A stretch of 64,000 bases of DNA, from contig QHUS01000045.1 of assembly GCA_003222035.1 (NCBI GenBank), positions 153,360 through 217,359 of the forward strand. The letters are read 5' to 3'. The notes under the pieces were generated by a model. It saw nothing but the letters and a program-made list of their open reading frames with translations, made no database searches and had not been told where the DNA came from. The position numbers and the translations under genes were made by a program. The stretch is from Gemmatimonadota bacterium. GTDB taxonomy: Bacteria; Gemmatimonadota; Gemmatimonadetes; Gemmatimonadales; GWC2-71-9. This document shows positions 51,388-59,450 of the stretch, piece by piece (position 1 is the first letter of the stretch; each line of letters begins with the position of its first letter).

Positions 51388-52829
51388 GGGTCGAGGGCGG
51401 CTACGACGCCGCGCGCCTTGTCGAGCGTCTCGCGGTACTCCGACTCGGGATCGGAATCGGCCACGATCCCCCCTCCGACCTGGGCGTACACCTGAGCCCC
51501 GAGGACGAGGCAGGTGCGGATCACGATGCTCGTGTCGAGCGCGCCCGTGAGCGAGAGGTAGCCGACCGACCCGCAGTAGACGGCACGCTGCGTGGGCTCG
51601 AGCTCCGCGATGATCTGCATGGCGCGGACCTTCGGCGCACCCGTGATCGAGCCGCCGGGGAATGCGGCGCGCACCAGGTCGGTCGGATGGTGCTCCGGCG
51701 CCAGCTCCCCCACGACGGTGGAGACGAGGTGGTGGACGGTCGCGTAGTGCTCGACGGCAAACAGCTCGGGGACGCGTACCGTGCCGGCGCGGCACACACG
51801 CGACAGGTCGTTCCGCAGCAGATCCACGATCATCACGTTCTCGGCGCGATCCTTGTCGCTCTCGGCGAGCGCTTGCGCCAGTGCGGCATCGTGCTCAGGG
51901 CTCACGCCGCGGGGCCTGGTCCCCTTGATGGGACGCGTTTCGACCAGCCCTCCGGGCTGGGCACGCAGAAAGCGCTCGGGCGACGAGCTCGCCACTACCA
52001 GATCGCCGAACTCGAGGTAGGCGCAGAATGGAGCCGGATTGCGGCGTCGCAGGCGGCGATACAGGTCGAGCGGCGTCCCGACCAGTGGCGCTTCGAGCCG
52101 CTGCGAGAGGTTGGCCTGGAAGATGTCACCGGCGTACACGTACTCGATCACGCGCGCTACGGCATCGAGATACCCCTCGCGCGTGAAGTTGGAGCGGACG
52201 CCGGGGAGGTCGGGCACGGGGTAGGAGGGGGCGGATAGGCGGGTAGTCCCGCCGTCGCTACCCGCCCACCCCCCCTCCACCCGGCTAGTCGCCAGTCGTG
52301 CCTGCACGAACGCCAGTCGGCTTGCCGCACGCCGCTCCCGCGCCGCGCCCCGCTCGGGGATCCCCGTCGAGATGATCCAGGCACGTCCCGCCGGATGATC
52401 CCACGCGATCACCCAGTCGTACAGCGCGAGCTGCACGTCGGGAACGAGGAGATCGTCGTAGCGGGCGCGCGGCACGCGCTCGAGCATCATGCCCCAGTCG
52501 TACCCGACGTAGCCCGCGGCGCCTCCCTGGAACGGTGGCAGCTCCACCAGGGGTTCGGCCGCGTGCGGCGCGAGCAGCGCCGCGATATGCGCCAGCGGGT
52601 CCGCGGCGACGCGAATCCACTGGCCGTCCACGAGCTGCTGCGTCAGCAGCCCTTTCGAGCGCACCGCCGTCGGGGGGGCGGCTGTGAGAAAGGAATGGCG
52701 CCCGAGGTGCTCGGGATCGGCGGCGCTGTCGAGCAGCGTGAGGAAGGGCAGGTCCTGGAACCGCGCGCATGTCTCCAGGAGATCGGGCGCCGGCACGAGC
52801 TCCTCGACGAGGGGGAGGACGGCGCTCAC
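51384..52829 (-). CDS. pabB: Aminodeoxychorismate synthase component I
   Basis: This 481-residue chorismate-using enzyme has the PabB/TrpE C-terminal domain: YAGDIFQANLSQRLEAP, SSSPERFL, ETRPIKGTRPRG, DLLRNDLSRV, GSITGAPKVRAMQII and QVGGGIVADSDPESEY. PIKGTRPRG, with Lys rather than the Ala usual in anthranilate synthase, supports PabB. The N-terminal half has a spacer (GGWAGSDGGTTRL) encoded by a GC-rich simple repeat. It makes aminodeoxychorismate for pABA. No pabC lyase is visible in the window. Confidence 0.88.
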   Translation of the reverse strand: MSAVLPLVEELVPAPDLLETCARFQDLPFLTLLDSAADPEHLGRHSFLTAAPPTAVRSKGLLTQQLVDGQWIRVAADPLAHIAALLAPHAAEPLVELPPFQGGAAGYVGYDWGMMLERVPRARYDDLLVPDVQLALYDWVIAWDHPAGRAWIISTGIPERGAARERRAASRLAFVQARLATSRVEGGWAGSDGGTTRLSAPSYPVPDLPGVRSNFTREGYLDAVARVIEYVYAGDIFQANLSQRLEAPLVGTPLDLYRRLRRRNPAPFCAYLEFGDLVVASSSPERFLRAQPGGLVETRPIKGTRPRGVSPEHDAALAQALAESDKDRAENVMIVDLLRNDLSRVCRAGTVRVPELFAVEHYATVHHLVSTVVGELAPEHHPTDLVRAAFPGGSITGAPKVRAMQIIAELEPTQRAVYCGSVGYLSLTGALDTSIVIRTCLVLGAQVYAQVGGGIVADSDPESEYRETLDKARGVVAALDP

Positions 52830-54286
52830 CGGCTGCCCCGGCCGCGGCTCGCCGCGCGCCCGGCCCGCCGGGCGCGGGTACGCGAAGAAGCCTGCGTGAG
52901 CTTGACGTGATCGGGCCCGCGGTCATCCGGGGGAGTCATGTAGCCCCATTGCAAGGCGCCTTCCTGCCGGTAGGTCTTGCCGAGAGTGATGGCGAGCTTC
53001 GCCTTCATGAGCTCTCGGCCCAGGTAGAAAGCGTGCGTGGCTTCCTCCACGTCGAGCTGCGCAAAGATCTCGTGGATGTCCGTGCCGCGGACGAAGCGCT
53101 CGTTGTTGAACACCGTGATCGTGTCGCGGTCGGTGAAGATGCGGTAGTTCGGGTCCGTCACGGCGGCCTGCAGCTCGCGCAGCTCTGCTTCCGCGTAGGC
53201 GAGGATCGCCGGGTCTTTCACGGTCACGAGCCGGTCGTCGACGCCCTTGGGGAGCGTCTTTTGCGTGACGGCGTGGTACATGAGGCGCCGGGCGATGTCG
53301 ATCTCCCGCACCGACCCGCGGGCCCAGGGGATCACTTCGGTCGTGAGCACCGCGCGCACCCCCAGCTCCTGGCAAATGGCGAGCAGCAGCGCGTTGACGC
53401 CTGTCGTATCGGCCGCCGTGAGCTCCGTGATGTTCCCCACGCCCATGAAGAGCGGGGCATGGGGATAGCGACGGTGCGTCTCGGCGTACCGCTCCAGGGA
53501 GCGCATGAACCCGAATCCGATCGGCTCGATGACAGGGTCGATCAGGTACGACACGCCCCATTGCTCGAGCGCCGCGACGCTCGGCTCCAGGGTCTCGAGT
53601 CCCTGGCCGAAATCGGGAATCACCACCACGCGCGCGCGGCCGCCTGCCAGGTCGCGCGCCACGTCCCGGTTGGCGCCGTTGACGCTCAAGACCAGCTCCG
53701 CGCCCGCGCCCACGGCCCTGCGGATCTCGCCCAGATCGAACGAGTCTACGCTCACCCGCATGCCGGCGGTCACGAGCTCACGCACGACGTCCGCCAGATC
53801 CGGGAACTCGCGTCCCGGCGTGCAGCCGATGTCGATGATGTCGGCGCCGCTTGCACGATAGTGTTCGGCCTCCCGGCGAATCGCGTCGCGCGCGAGCCGC
53901 GGCGCGTTGTTCACTTCGGCCACGATCTCCACGTCGTACGCGCCGTAGTCGCGCCGGGCGGCCGCGCGCCCGAAATACTCGGGGATCTGCCGCAGGTCCT
54001 TCGGGCCCTTCTCGACGGTCACGCCGACTCGCTCCGCGATGACGGCGGGATCGCCTTCGCACAGCCCGGGGATGAGCACCAGGTCCGTCCCGGGGGGCGG
54101 GACTTCCAGGGAGCGGGCGATCCACGTCGTGGTCATCAGCGCCGCGACCGTGATCTTCATGACCGCCACTTCCCACGCAAACGCCGGACCCATCTCGGCG
54201 ATGGTCCGGCGGAGCGCGGGCTCGGCGAGCTTGCCCGTGACGAACAGCACGCGGCGCGGGGTGGGCGCCGCGCCTCCTCCGGTCAC
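52826..54286 (-). CDS. DHPS-like protein of H4MPT biosynthesis
   Basis: This 486-residue protein has an N-terminal domain (RVLFVTGKLAEPALRRTIAE) as in DUF6513. A dihydropteroate-synthase-like TIM barrel follows (SGADIIDIGCTPGREFPDLA; GMRVSVDSFD; ADTTGVNALL), and a C-terminal extension has YRIFTDRDTITVFNNERFVRG. The family is found with methanopterin genes and is thought to join the pterin to the beta-RFAP unit. The GTG start overlaps the DCoH-like stop (GTGA), and the open frame upstream of it is a shadow. Confidence 0.9.
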   Translation of the reverse strand: MTGGGAAPTPRRVLFVTGKLAEPALRRTIAEMGPAFAWEVAVMKITVAALMTTTWIARSLEVPPPGTDLVLIPGLCEGDPAVIAERVGVTVEKGPKDLRQIPEYFGRAAARRDYGAYDVEIVAEVNNAPRLARDAIRREAEHYRASGADIIDIGCTPGREFPDLADVVRELVTAGMRVSVDSFDLGEIRRAVGAGAELVLSVNGANRDVARDLAGGRARVVVIPDFGQGLETLEPSVAALEQWGVSYLIDPVIEPIGFGFMRSLERYAETHRRYPHAPLFMGVGNITELTAADTTGVNALLLAICQELGVRAVLTTEVIPWARGSVREIDIARRLMYHAVTQKTLPKGVDDRLVTVKDPAILAYAEAELRELQAAVTDPNYRIFTDRDTITVFNNERFVRGTDIHEIFAQLDVEEATHAFYLGRELMKAKLAITLGKTYRQEGALQWGYMTPPDDRGPDHVKLTQASSRTRARRAGRAASRGRGSR

Positions 54287-54642
54287 CGCGGGTCGCCGGC
54301 GCGCACGAACTTGTTTGGCGTCCCTTCGAGGGCGCCGCCTTTCGGTCGCCACAGGACCGTCTCTTCGAGCTTGCGCGCCAGCTCGAAGTCCTTGTCGGTG
54401 ATCCCGCCGGCCGCGTGGTTCTGCAGCTTCACGATCACTCTTCCCCACGTCACCGAGAGGTCGGGGTGGTGATACGCCGCCTCGGCCACGTAGCCGATCG
54501 CATTCACCAGCATCAGCGTGGTGGGCCAACCGTCCGTCTTATAGTTACGGCGGATCCACCCGTCTTCGTACCACCAGCCCGGAAAGTCCTTCAGCTTCGC
54601 CTCGATCTGTGCCTCAGTGTACGTCGGTTCTTTCGCTGCCAT
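54283..54642 (-). CDS. Pterin-4a-carbinolamine dehydratase-like protein
   Basis: This 119-residue protein has the DCoH/PhhB motif AYHHPDLSVTWGRVIVKLQNHA, with the conserved HH-P-D. The N-terminal WWYEDGWIRRNYKT is also characteristic. No phenylalanine hydroxylase is nearby. Within this cluster it more likely serves methanopterin synthesis or pterin isomer correction, which is inference. It begins the operon of 4-nt overlaps, 21 nt after the SDR gene. Confidence 0.9.
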   Translation of the reverse strand: MAAKEPTYTEAQIEAKLKDFPGWWYEDGWIRRNYKTDGWPTTLMLVNAIGYVAEAAYHHPDLSVTWGRVIVKLQNHAAGGITDKDFELARKLEETVLWRPKGGALEGTPNKFVRAGDPR

Positions 54643-54663
54643 ACCGAATCTCCTGTCGAGGAG

Positions 54664-55476
54664 CTAGACCACGCTCCCGCCGTTGATCATGAGCATCTGG
54701 CCGGTCACATAACCCGCCGCGTCGGACGCGAGATAGACCGCGGCATGGGCGATCTCTTCCGGTGTGCCCCAGCGGCCGAGCGGGATCTTGGCGGCGATGC
54801 GCTGCTTCACCGCCGGATCCAGCTCGTTGCCGTACGCGGTCTCGATCCACCCGGGTCCGATCACGTTCACCCGGATCTGCGGGGCCGCGGCGCGGGCGAG
54901 CGCGCGGCTGAACGAGTAGACACCGCCCTTCGCGGCCGAGAACAACTGCGCGTACTCGCCCTTCATGCCCGCGCCGAGCACGTGGTCCCACGACATGTTG
55001 AGGATCACGCCGCCCGAGGGTTGGGCGCGCATCAGCTCGACCGCCTTCCACGAGGCGAGCACCGTTCCGCGAAGGTCCACCCCGAGCAGCCGATCGAGCT
55101 TCTCGACCCGGGAGAGAGGCGCCGCCTCGCCGGTGAGGATGTCCGCACCGGCGTTATTCACCCACACGTCGACCCGGCCGAACGAGCGCCGCAGCGTGTC
55201 GCCCAGGGCCTCCACGTCCGCCGCCTGGGCGACGTCCGTGCAGATGGCTTCTACGCGCCGCCCCGCCGTGCGGACGCCCTCCGCGGTCTCGTTGGCGCCG
55301 CCGCGGTTGGCGCGGTATGTAACGGCGACATCCGCACCGGCTGCCGCAAACGCGAGCGCGATTGCCCGTCCGATGCCGCTCGACGCGCCGGTGACGAGCG
55401 CCACCTTCCCGCTGAGCGAGAGCACGCCGGCGGGCGGTGCCTCGAGAACTTCATCTGTCGGTCGTTTTGACATCAC
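54664..55476 (-). CDS. SDR oxidoreductase with altered active site, in the H4MPT cluster
   Basis: This 270-residue classical SDR has the NAD(P) motif TGASSGIG (about 29-36), NNAG at about 107-110 and an arginine in TYRANRGG that suggests NADPH. The active site is unusual. The expected YxxxK reads FSAAK (F179, K183), and the Ser (S162) is 17 residues from F179 rather than 13 from a Tyr; Y175 lies four residues upstream. The C-terminal SDAAGYVTGQMLMINGG is typical. A role in reducing dihydromethanopterin or another pterin would fit the neighbourhood, but a general fabG-like role is possible. Confidence 0.8.
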   Translation of the reverse strand: MMSKRPTDEVLEAPPAGVLSLSGKVALVTGASSGIGRAIALAFAAAGADVAVTYRANRGGANETAEGVRTAGRRVEAICTDVAQAADVEALGDTLRRSFGRVDVWVNNAGADILTGEAAPLSRVEKLDRLLGVDLRGTVLASWKAVELMRAQPSGGVILNMSWDHVLGAGMKGEYAQLFSAAKGGVYSFSRALARAAAPQIRVNVIGPGWIETAYGNELDPAVKQRIAAKIPLGRWGTPEEIAHAAVYLASDAAGYVTGQMLMINGGSVV

Positions 55477-55534
55477 GCCTCCGACCGCCTAACCTACCGG
55501 CGGTTTCGGGACAGCCACAAGGGAGCGGCCGGAA

Positions 55535-56338
55535 ATGCACCTTCTCGTGAGCGTTGCGGGACCCACGGAGGCGCGGGCCGCGCTCCGCGGCGGCGCCGAT
55601 GTGATCGACGCGAAAGACCCCCGGCGCGGCGCGTTGGGCCCAGTGCCACGACGGCGACTCGCCGCGATCGCGGCGACCGTGGGGGCTGCTTGCCCGCTCA
55701 GCGCTGCGCTGGGCGACGCGGCGGGCGAGCGGGCCATCGCTCGGGCGGCGAGCCTGGCCGCGCGGGCGGGCGTCGCGTTCACAAAAATCGGGTTCGCCGG
55801 CGTCGCCAGCGAGGCACGCGCCCAGGCACTCGCCAGAGCCGCGCGGCACGGCGTCGACGACCGGCCCGGCGCCGCGCTCGTACTTGTCGCTTACGCGGAC
55901 TGGCGGCGCGCGGGGAGCCTGGCGCCGGCTCGGGTCGTCGCGGTCGCGGCCGCGGTCGGCGCGGCGGGCGTGTTGCTCGATACGGCCGGCAAGACCATCC
56001 CGCTCTTCGGTCTCCAGTCTCGGGACCTCGTCGGCGCGTGGGTGGTCGCCGCGCACGCGGCGGGGCTGTTCGCCGCGCTCGCGGGCGGACTCTCGGACGC
56101 GGATTTCCCGACCGTGCGTGTCCTGGGCGCCGATCTGGTCGGCGTGCGCGGTGCCGCGTGCGTCGGGGGGCGGACGGGACGAATCGCCGCGGATCGGGTC
56201 GCGGCGCTGCGGGCGCTAACCGGTGCGCCGGCCCGTGTCGCGGTCCGGCGGGCGGTCCTCCCGCAACGCGACGTCCAGCTGTCCCAAGTCTTCGGCGGTG
56301 ACGACGAGGTGCTCGACACCCTGGGGGAGCGAGCGTAA
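55535..56338 (+). CDS. mfnB: (5-formylfuran-3-yl)methyl phosphate synthase
   Basis: This 267-residue TIM-barrel protein (DUF556) starts LLVSVAGPTEARAALRGGAD with VIDAKDP (catalytic K27). It continues with AFTKIGFAG (K84) and LLDTAGKTIPLF. It condenses two glyceraldehyde-3-phosphates into the furan precursor of methanofuran/methylofuran. It is about 30 residues longer than usual, and this C-terminal extra part overlaps the convergent mfnE gene by 123 nt. It is on the plus strand, divergent from the SDR. Confidence 0.9.
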   Translation: MHLLVSVAGPTEARAALRGGADVIDAKDPRRGALGPVPRRRLAAIAATVGAACPLSAALGDAAGERAIARAASLAARAGVAFTKIGFAGVASEARAQALARAARHGVDDRPGAALVLVAYADWRRAGSLAPARVVAVAAAVGAAGVLLDTAGKTIPLFGLQSRDLVGAWVVAAHAAGLFAALAGGLSDADFPTVRVLGADLVGVRGAACVGGRTGRIAADRVAALRALTGAPARVAVRRAVLPQRDVQLSQVFGGDDEVLDTLGERA

Positions 56339-56833
56339 GAAGTATCCATCGACGAGCTTCTTGCCCTCGCTGTGGATCGGCTTGATCAGCACCACGCGCC
56401 GCGCGCCGAGTGCGCCCGCGAGCCAGGCGGCGATGGTGTCGCTGGTCACTTCCCAGGTGTGGGGGAGCGGGTCCGCGGCTCGCAGCCACCGGTAAGGGGC
56501 AATCACCGGAAGCCGTCCGGTCTGGAGGGCCTCGGCGATCCCCAGCGGGTCGTCCACCAGCGCGGCGCCTGGAATGCGGGCGGCGAGTGCGTGTGCGTAC
56601 TGATCCATCCCGAGGATCGCCATCCAATGCGCCGCATCTTCGCCGATCTTGATTCGCTTGAACATCTGCCGGACCGCGTCGGCGAATGGGCCGCCGCCCG
56701 GCAGCACCACGACGCGGCGGCCGGTCCGGAACGCGGTCAGGGCCTCGACGACGAGATCGAGCGCGCCTGCCCGTCCGAGCAGGCCGCCACCGACCTTGAC
56801 CACCGTGTGCACCGCCGGGGAGGTGACGGTCAT
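56216..56833 (-). CDS. mfnE: [5-(aminomethyl)furan-3-yl]methyl phosphate kinase (amino acid kinase family)
   Basis: This 205-residue protein starts with VHTVVKVGGGLLGRAGALDL and has VVVLPGGGPFADAVRQ and HWMAILGMDQYAHALA. This is an amino-acid-kinase fold in the MfnE-type group. It phosphorylates aminomethylfuran phosphate to the diphosphate in methanofuran synthesis. It lies between mfnB (convergent, 123-nt overlap) and a HisA-like gene (head to head; the starts share one base). The ATG at 56833 is the only good start. Confidence 0.85.
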   Translation of the reverse strand: MTVTSPAVHTVVKVGGGLLGRAGALDLVVEALTAFRTGRRVVVLPGGGPFADAVRQMFKRIKIGEDAAHWMAILGMDQYAHALAARIPGAALVDDPLGIAEALQTGRLPVIAPYRWLRAADPLPHTWEVTSDTIAAWLAGALGARRVVLIKPIHSEGKKLVDGYFLRSLPQGVEHLVVTAEDLGQLDVALREDRPPDRDTGRRTG

Positions 56834-57597
56834 TGCGCGTGATCCCCGTGCTCGACCTGCGTGCCGGACGCGCGGTGCTGGCCCGCGGCGGCCGCCGCGA
56901 GGCATACGAGCCCGTCCGCTCCGTGCTCGTCGCGCCGAGCGAGGCAGGCGATCCCCTGGCCCTGGCGCGTGCCTACCGCGACACGTTGCGCTGCGACGAG
57001 GTGTACGTCGCCGACCTGGACGCGATCGGCGGCGGCTCGGTGCAGCGGGCGCTGTTGCGCGGGCTGTCGCGCGTCGGGGTCGGCTTGCTGGTGGACGCCG
57101 GTGTCGCGACCCCCGAAGCGGCGCAGGAGCTCGTCGCCGACGGAGCCCGGCGCGTCGTGGTGGGTCTGGAGACGTTGCCTTCGTTCGACGCGCTCGCGGC
57201 GGTGGCGTCGGCGCTCGGGCGCTTGCGTGTCGCGTTCTCTCTGGACCTGCGGGCGGGCGTGCCGCTCGTGCGCGCCACCGCACGCCAGGGCGACACGCCG
57301 CTCGCCCTGGCGCACGCCGCCGTCAGCGCGGGCGCCGGGACGGTCATCATCCTGGATCTGGACCGCGTGGGCAGCGGCCGGGGCGTGGACCTCCACCTGG
57401 TGGAGCTGTTGCGACGCGCTCATCCCCACGTTGAGCTCCTGGCGGGCGGTGGTGTGGGGACGCTGCGCGACCTCGCGCGACTGGCCGACGCGGGGCTGGA
57501 CGGCGCGCTCGTGGCGATGGCGCTGCACGACGGAACGCTCACCTCGGATGACATCGTAACCGCACCCCGGGAGGATCACCGGATGGACTCGCGGTAG
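56833..57597 (+). CDS. HisA/HisF-family protein of the C1 cofactor cluster
   Basis: This 254-residue TIM barrel starts VIPVLDLRAGRAVLARGG. It has YVADLDAIGGGSVQ, VDAGVATPEAAQEL and TVIILDLDRVGSGRG. It resembles HisA but has no other his genes beside it. HisA-like proteins recur next to methanofuran and methanopterin genes in methylotrophs, with no assigned reaction that I can name. TTG 56833 or GTG 56839 could be the start. It is convergent with the PTPS-like gene (22-nt overlap). Confidence 0.8.
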   Translation: MRVIPVLDLRAGRAVLARGGRREAYEPVRSVLVAPSEAGDPLALARAYRDTLRCDEVYVADLDAIGGGSVQRALLRGLSRVGVGLLVDAGVATPEAAQELVADGARRVVVGLETLPSFDALAAVASALGRLRVAFSLDLRAGVPLVRATARQGDTPLALAHAAVSAGAGTVIILDLDRVGSGRGVDLHLVELLRRAHPHVELLAGGGVGTLRDLARLADAGLDGALVAMALHDGTLTSDDIVTAPREDHRMDSR

Positions 57598-58079
57598 GTC
57601 GCGGACTGTCCGAAGTTCTCCTCTACCTCTACCTCGACGGCCCGCAACGCCACGCTTCCCGCGGCGGCGAGCTCCTTGCATACGCGCCCGGCGAGGTACT
57701 GCGCGAGCATCTCGACGGTCGTGTTGGGCACGGGCAGCAGGGCACAATCGATCCGCGGGAACACGTAGCGGGCCTTTCCGGCCACCGCCACGTTCACGCT
57801 TTCCCCTTCTTCCCGCACCTGGATCATCGGGTTGTGGAGGGGGAGCAGCACCTTGTGGTCCATCTCGTCGGTGAGCCGCTTCATGAGGTGCTTGAGCTCC
57901 GAGAAATCGAGCACATAATGAGCTTCGGGGTCGAGCCCGCCTTCGACCACGACCCGCGTGCGATAGTTGTGGCCGTGCAATCGCTCACAGCGATGTCCGG
58001 GGAACGTGATGAAGTGGGCTGCGGCGAAGACCTGGTTGTCCTTCGTGACGGCGACCCGGAACTCCTTACCGCCGGACAC
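57576..58079 (-). CDS. 6-pyruvoyl-tetrahydropterin synthase / QueD-like protein
   Basis: This 167-residue protein has the zinc ligands H22 (AAHFITF), H35 and H37 in CERLHGHNYR, and the catalytic Cys in CxxxHGH (C31). Later it has YVLDFSELKHLM, DHKVLLP, and PNTTVEMLAQYL. It acts on pterin triphosphates (PTPS, or as QueD). With the methanopterin genes, a pterin-side role is likely. The GTG start at 58079 is supported by AAGGAGG about 7 nt upstream. It overlaps the CitG-like gene by 14 nt. Confidence 0.88.
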   Translation of the reverse strand: MSGGKEFRVAVTKDNQVFAAAHFITFPGHRCERLHGHNYRTRVVVEGGLDPEAHYVLDFSELKHLMKRLTDEMDHKVLLPLHNPMIQVREEGESVNVAVAGKARYVFPRIDCALLPVPNTTVEMLAQYLAGRVCKELAAAGSVALRAVEVEVEENFGQSATYRESIR

Positions 58080-58995
58080 GCCACCCTCCTTCGAGCAGCA
58101 CCGCGTAGATCGCCGCCCCCGTGAGGTCCGCGGTGGCACCGGGGTTCAATGTGTTGGCGTCGTCGCGCAGCTCGCGGTCCAAGTCGGCGATGGCGGCGCG
58201 ACCCGCCGCGGTCCGGACGCCGCCGGCGTCGCGCACGGCGCGGGCGCGCCGCTGAACCGTGGCTGCCGCGTCGCGCCCGAGCTTGCGCGCGATGTGCGTG
58301 TCGGGCGACGCGGCGAGCAGGGTGAGGTACGTCTCCACCACCGCGTCTCGCCAGTCGAGGCTGTCGTTCTGCGCGCTCCTCAGGGCCGGCACACCGAGCT
58401 CGAACGTCGTGTGGAAGTCGGTAGCGTACTCGCGCGCAATGGCATCCCGGTCGCGTGCCAGAGCCATGACGTCACGCAGGTTGACAGTCGGCGTCCCGGA
58501 TACGTCTTGCTCGGCCGTGCGGCCCAGCCCCCCGGGCGCAGCGAGTCGGATGGCCGCGTACGCGTCGCGCGCATCCCCCACGGTGGTATCGGCGAGCGTG
58601 GCCGCGAGCCGTGCGCGGAGCGACGCTCCCGCCGCGCCGGCCCGGAGCGCGGCCCGGGCCAATGGAGCGAGCAGCAATACCAGGCCGAGATTCGTGTTCG
58701 ACGGCGTCCAGCGGGCCGTCGCTTCGACGGCCGCGCGGATCGTGGTGCCCAGCGGCCGCTCGCCGGCGCGCGCCAGCGCGGGCCCGATCGCCGCCGCGCT
58801 GGCGAGAAAATCCTCGAAGGTCGCGTCCCGGAACGACGCCGACGGGGACACGTTGCCCGGCTTGGGGGCGCTCGCCTCCAACAGGCAGGCGAGCTGCGCG
58901 GCGGTCGCCACGTCCGCGGCGCCGAGCGCGCGGACCGCCGCTCGAACATCGCTCCGACGACGTCGCTCGACGTCGCGTTCCGCCGGCTGCGCCAT
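58066..58995 (-). CDS. Triphosphoribosyl-dephospho-CoA synthase-like protein (CitG/MdcB family)
   Basis: This 309-residue protein has EASAPKPGNVSPSASFRD, PSNTNLGLVLLLAPLA and the C-terminal NPGATADLTGAAIYAVLLEGG, all typical of the CitG-like family. In methylotrophs a CitG-like gene lies in the H4MPT cluster, where it is thought to take part in cofactor synthesis rather than in citrate or malonate lyase activation. No lyase genes are present here, which supports that. It is upstream of the PTPS-like gene. Confidence 0.87.
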   Translation of the reverse strand: MAQPAERDVERRRRSDVRAAVRALGAADVATAAQLACLLEASAPKPGNVSPSASFRDATFEDFLASAAAIGPALARAGERPLGTTIRAAVEATARWTPSNTNLGLVLLLAPLARAALRAGAAGASLRARLAATLADTTVGDARDAYAAIRLAAPGGLGRTAEQDVSGTPTVNLRDVMALARDRDAIAREYATDFHTTFELGVPALRSAQNDSLDWRDAVVETYLTLLAASPDTHIARKLGRDAAATVQRRARAVRDAGGVRTAAGRAAIADLDRELRDDANTLNPGATADLTGAAIYAVLLEGGWRVRR

Positions 58996-59019
58996 GACGA
59001 GGTAATATACCCTCCGTCG

Positions 59020-59430
59020 CTAGTTGGTCTTCTGGCCCAGCAGAACGGTGACCCCGCCGGTGGCAAAGTTCGGAATATCGCCGGCCACGGCCTTGAAGCC
59101 CTCGGAGGACATGGCTTTGTCCCTCGCCTCCTTCGAGTCCCAGCGGAGATCCGCCTCACGATAGATCGGCGCCGGCTTCCCGTCTGGCGAAGGTGCGAAC
59201 CGCACCAACTCGGCCCGCGTCGCGCCGATCTCCGGCGCGTGCGCCGCTAACAGGGGCAGGTGCTTCTCGGCGTAGTACTTCTCAAACGCCGCCGTGTCCT
59301 TGGGCTGGTTGTACAGCACCACGAGAGTCCACTGCACACCGGGCGGGGCGGCTGGTGCCGCTGCTTGCTTCGGTGCCGAGCACGCTCCCGCCACGAGGGC
59401 GGTAAGGGCAGCGCAGAGCGACGAACGCAT
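59020..59430 (-). CDS. EthD-domain lipoprotein
   Basis: This 136-residue protein starts with a lipoprotein signal (LVAGAC, Cys at about 17) and then an EthD/dimeric alpha-beta barrel domain: TLVVLYNQPKDTAAFEKYY, HLPLLAAHAPEIG and LRWDSKEARDKAM. AGGAG precedes the ATG. Such lipoproteins are of unknown function. It interrupts the run between mch and the CitG-like gene with 20- and 24-nt gaps and so is probably co-transcribed. An enzymatic role in C1 metabolism is not shown. Confidence 0.8.
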   Translation of the reverse strand: MRSSLCAALTALVAGACSAPKQAAAPAAPPGVQWTLVVLYNQPKDTAAFEKYYAEKHLPLLAAHAPEIGATRAELVRFAPSPDGKPAPIYREADLRWDSKEARDKAMSSEGFKAVAGDIPNFATGGVTVLLGQKTN

Positions 59431-59450
59431 GTCGAGCTCCTGATGGGGGT

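Noticed and set aside
50713-52829. trpE/trpG anthranilate synthase
   Set aside because: PIKGTRPRG in component I and the methanopterin operon context favour PabB/PabA; no other trp gene is nearby.
52826-54286. folP dihydropteroate synthase
   Set aside because: The protein is far longer than FolP, has an extra N-terminal domain and lies in the H4MPT operon.
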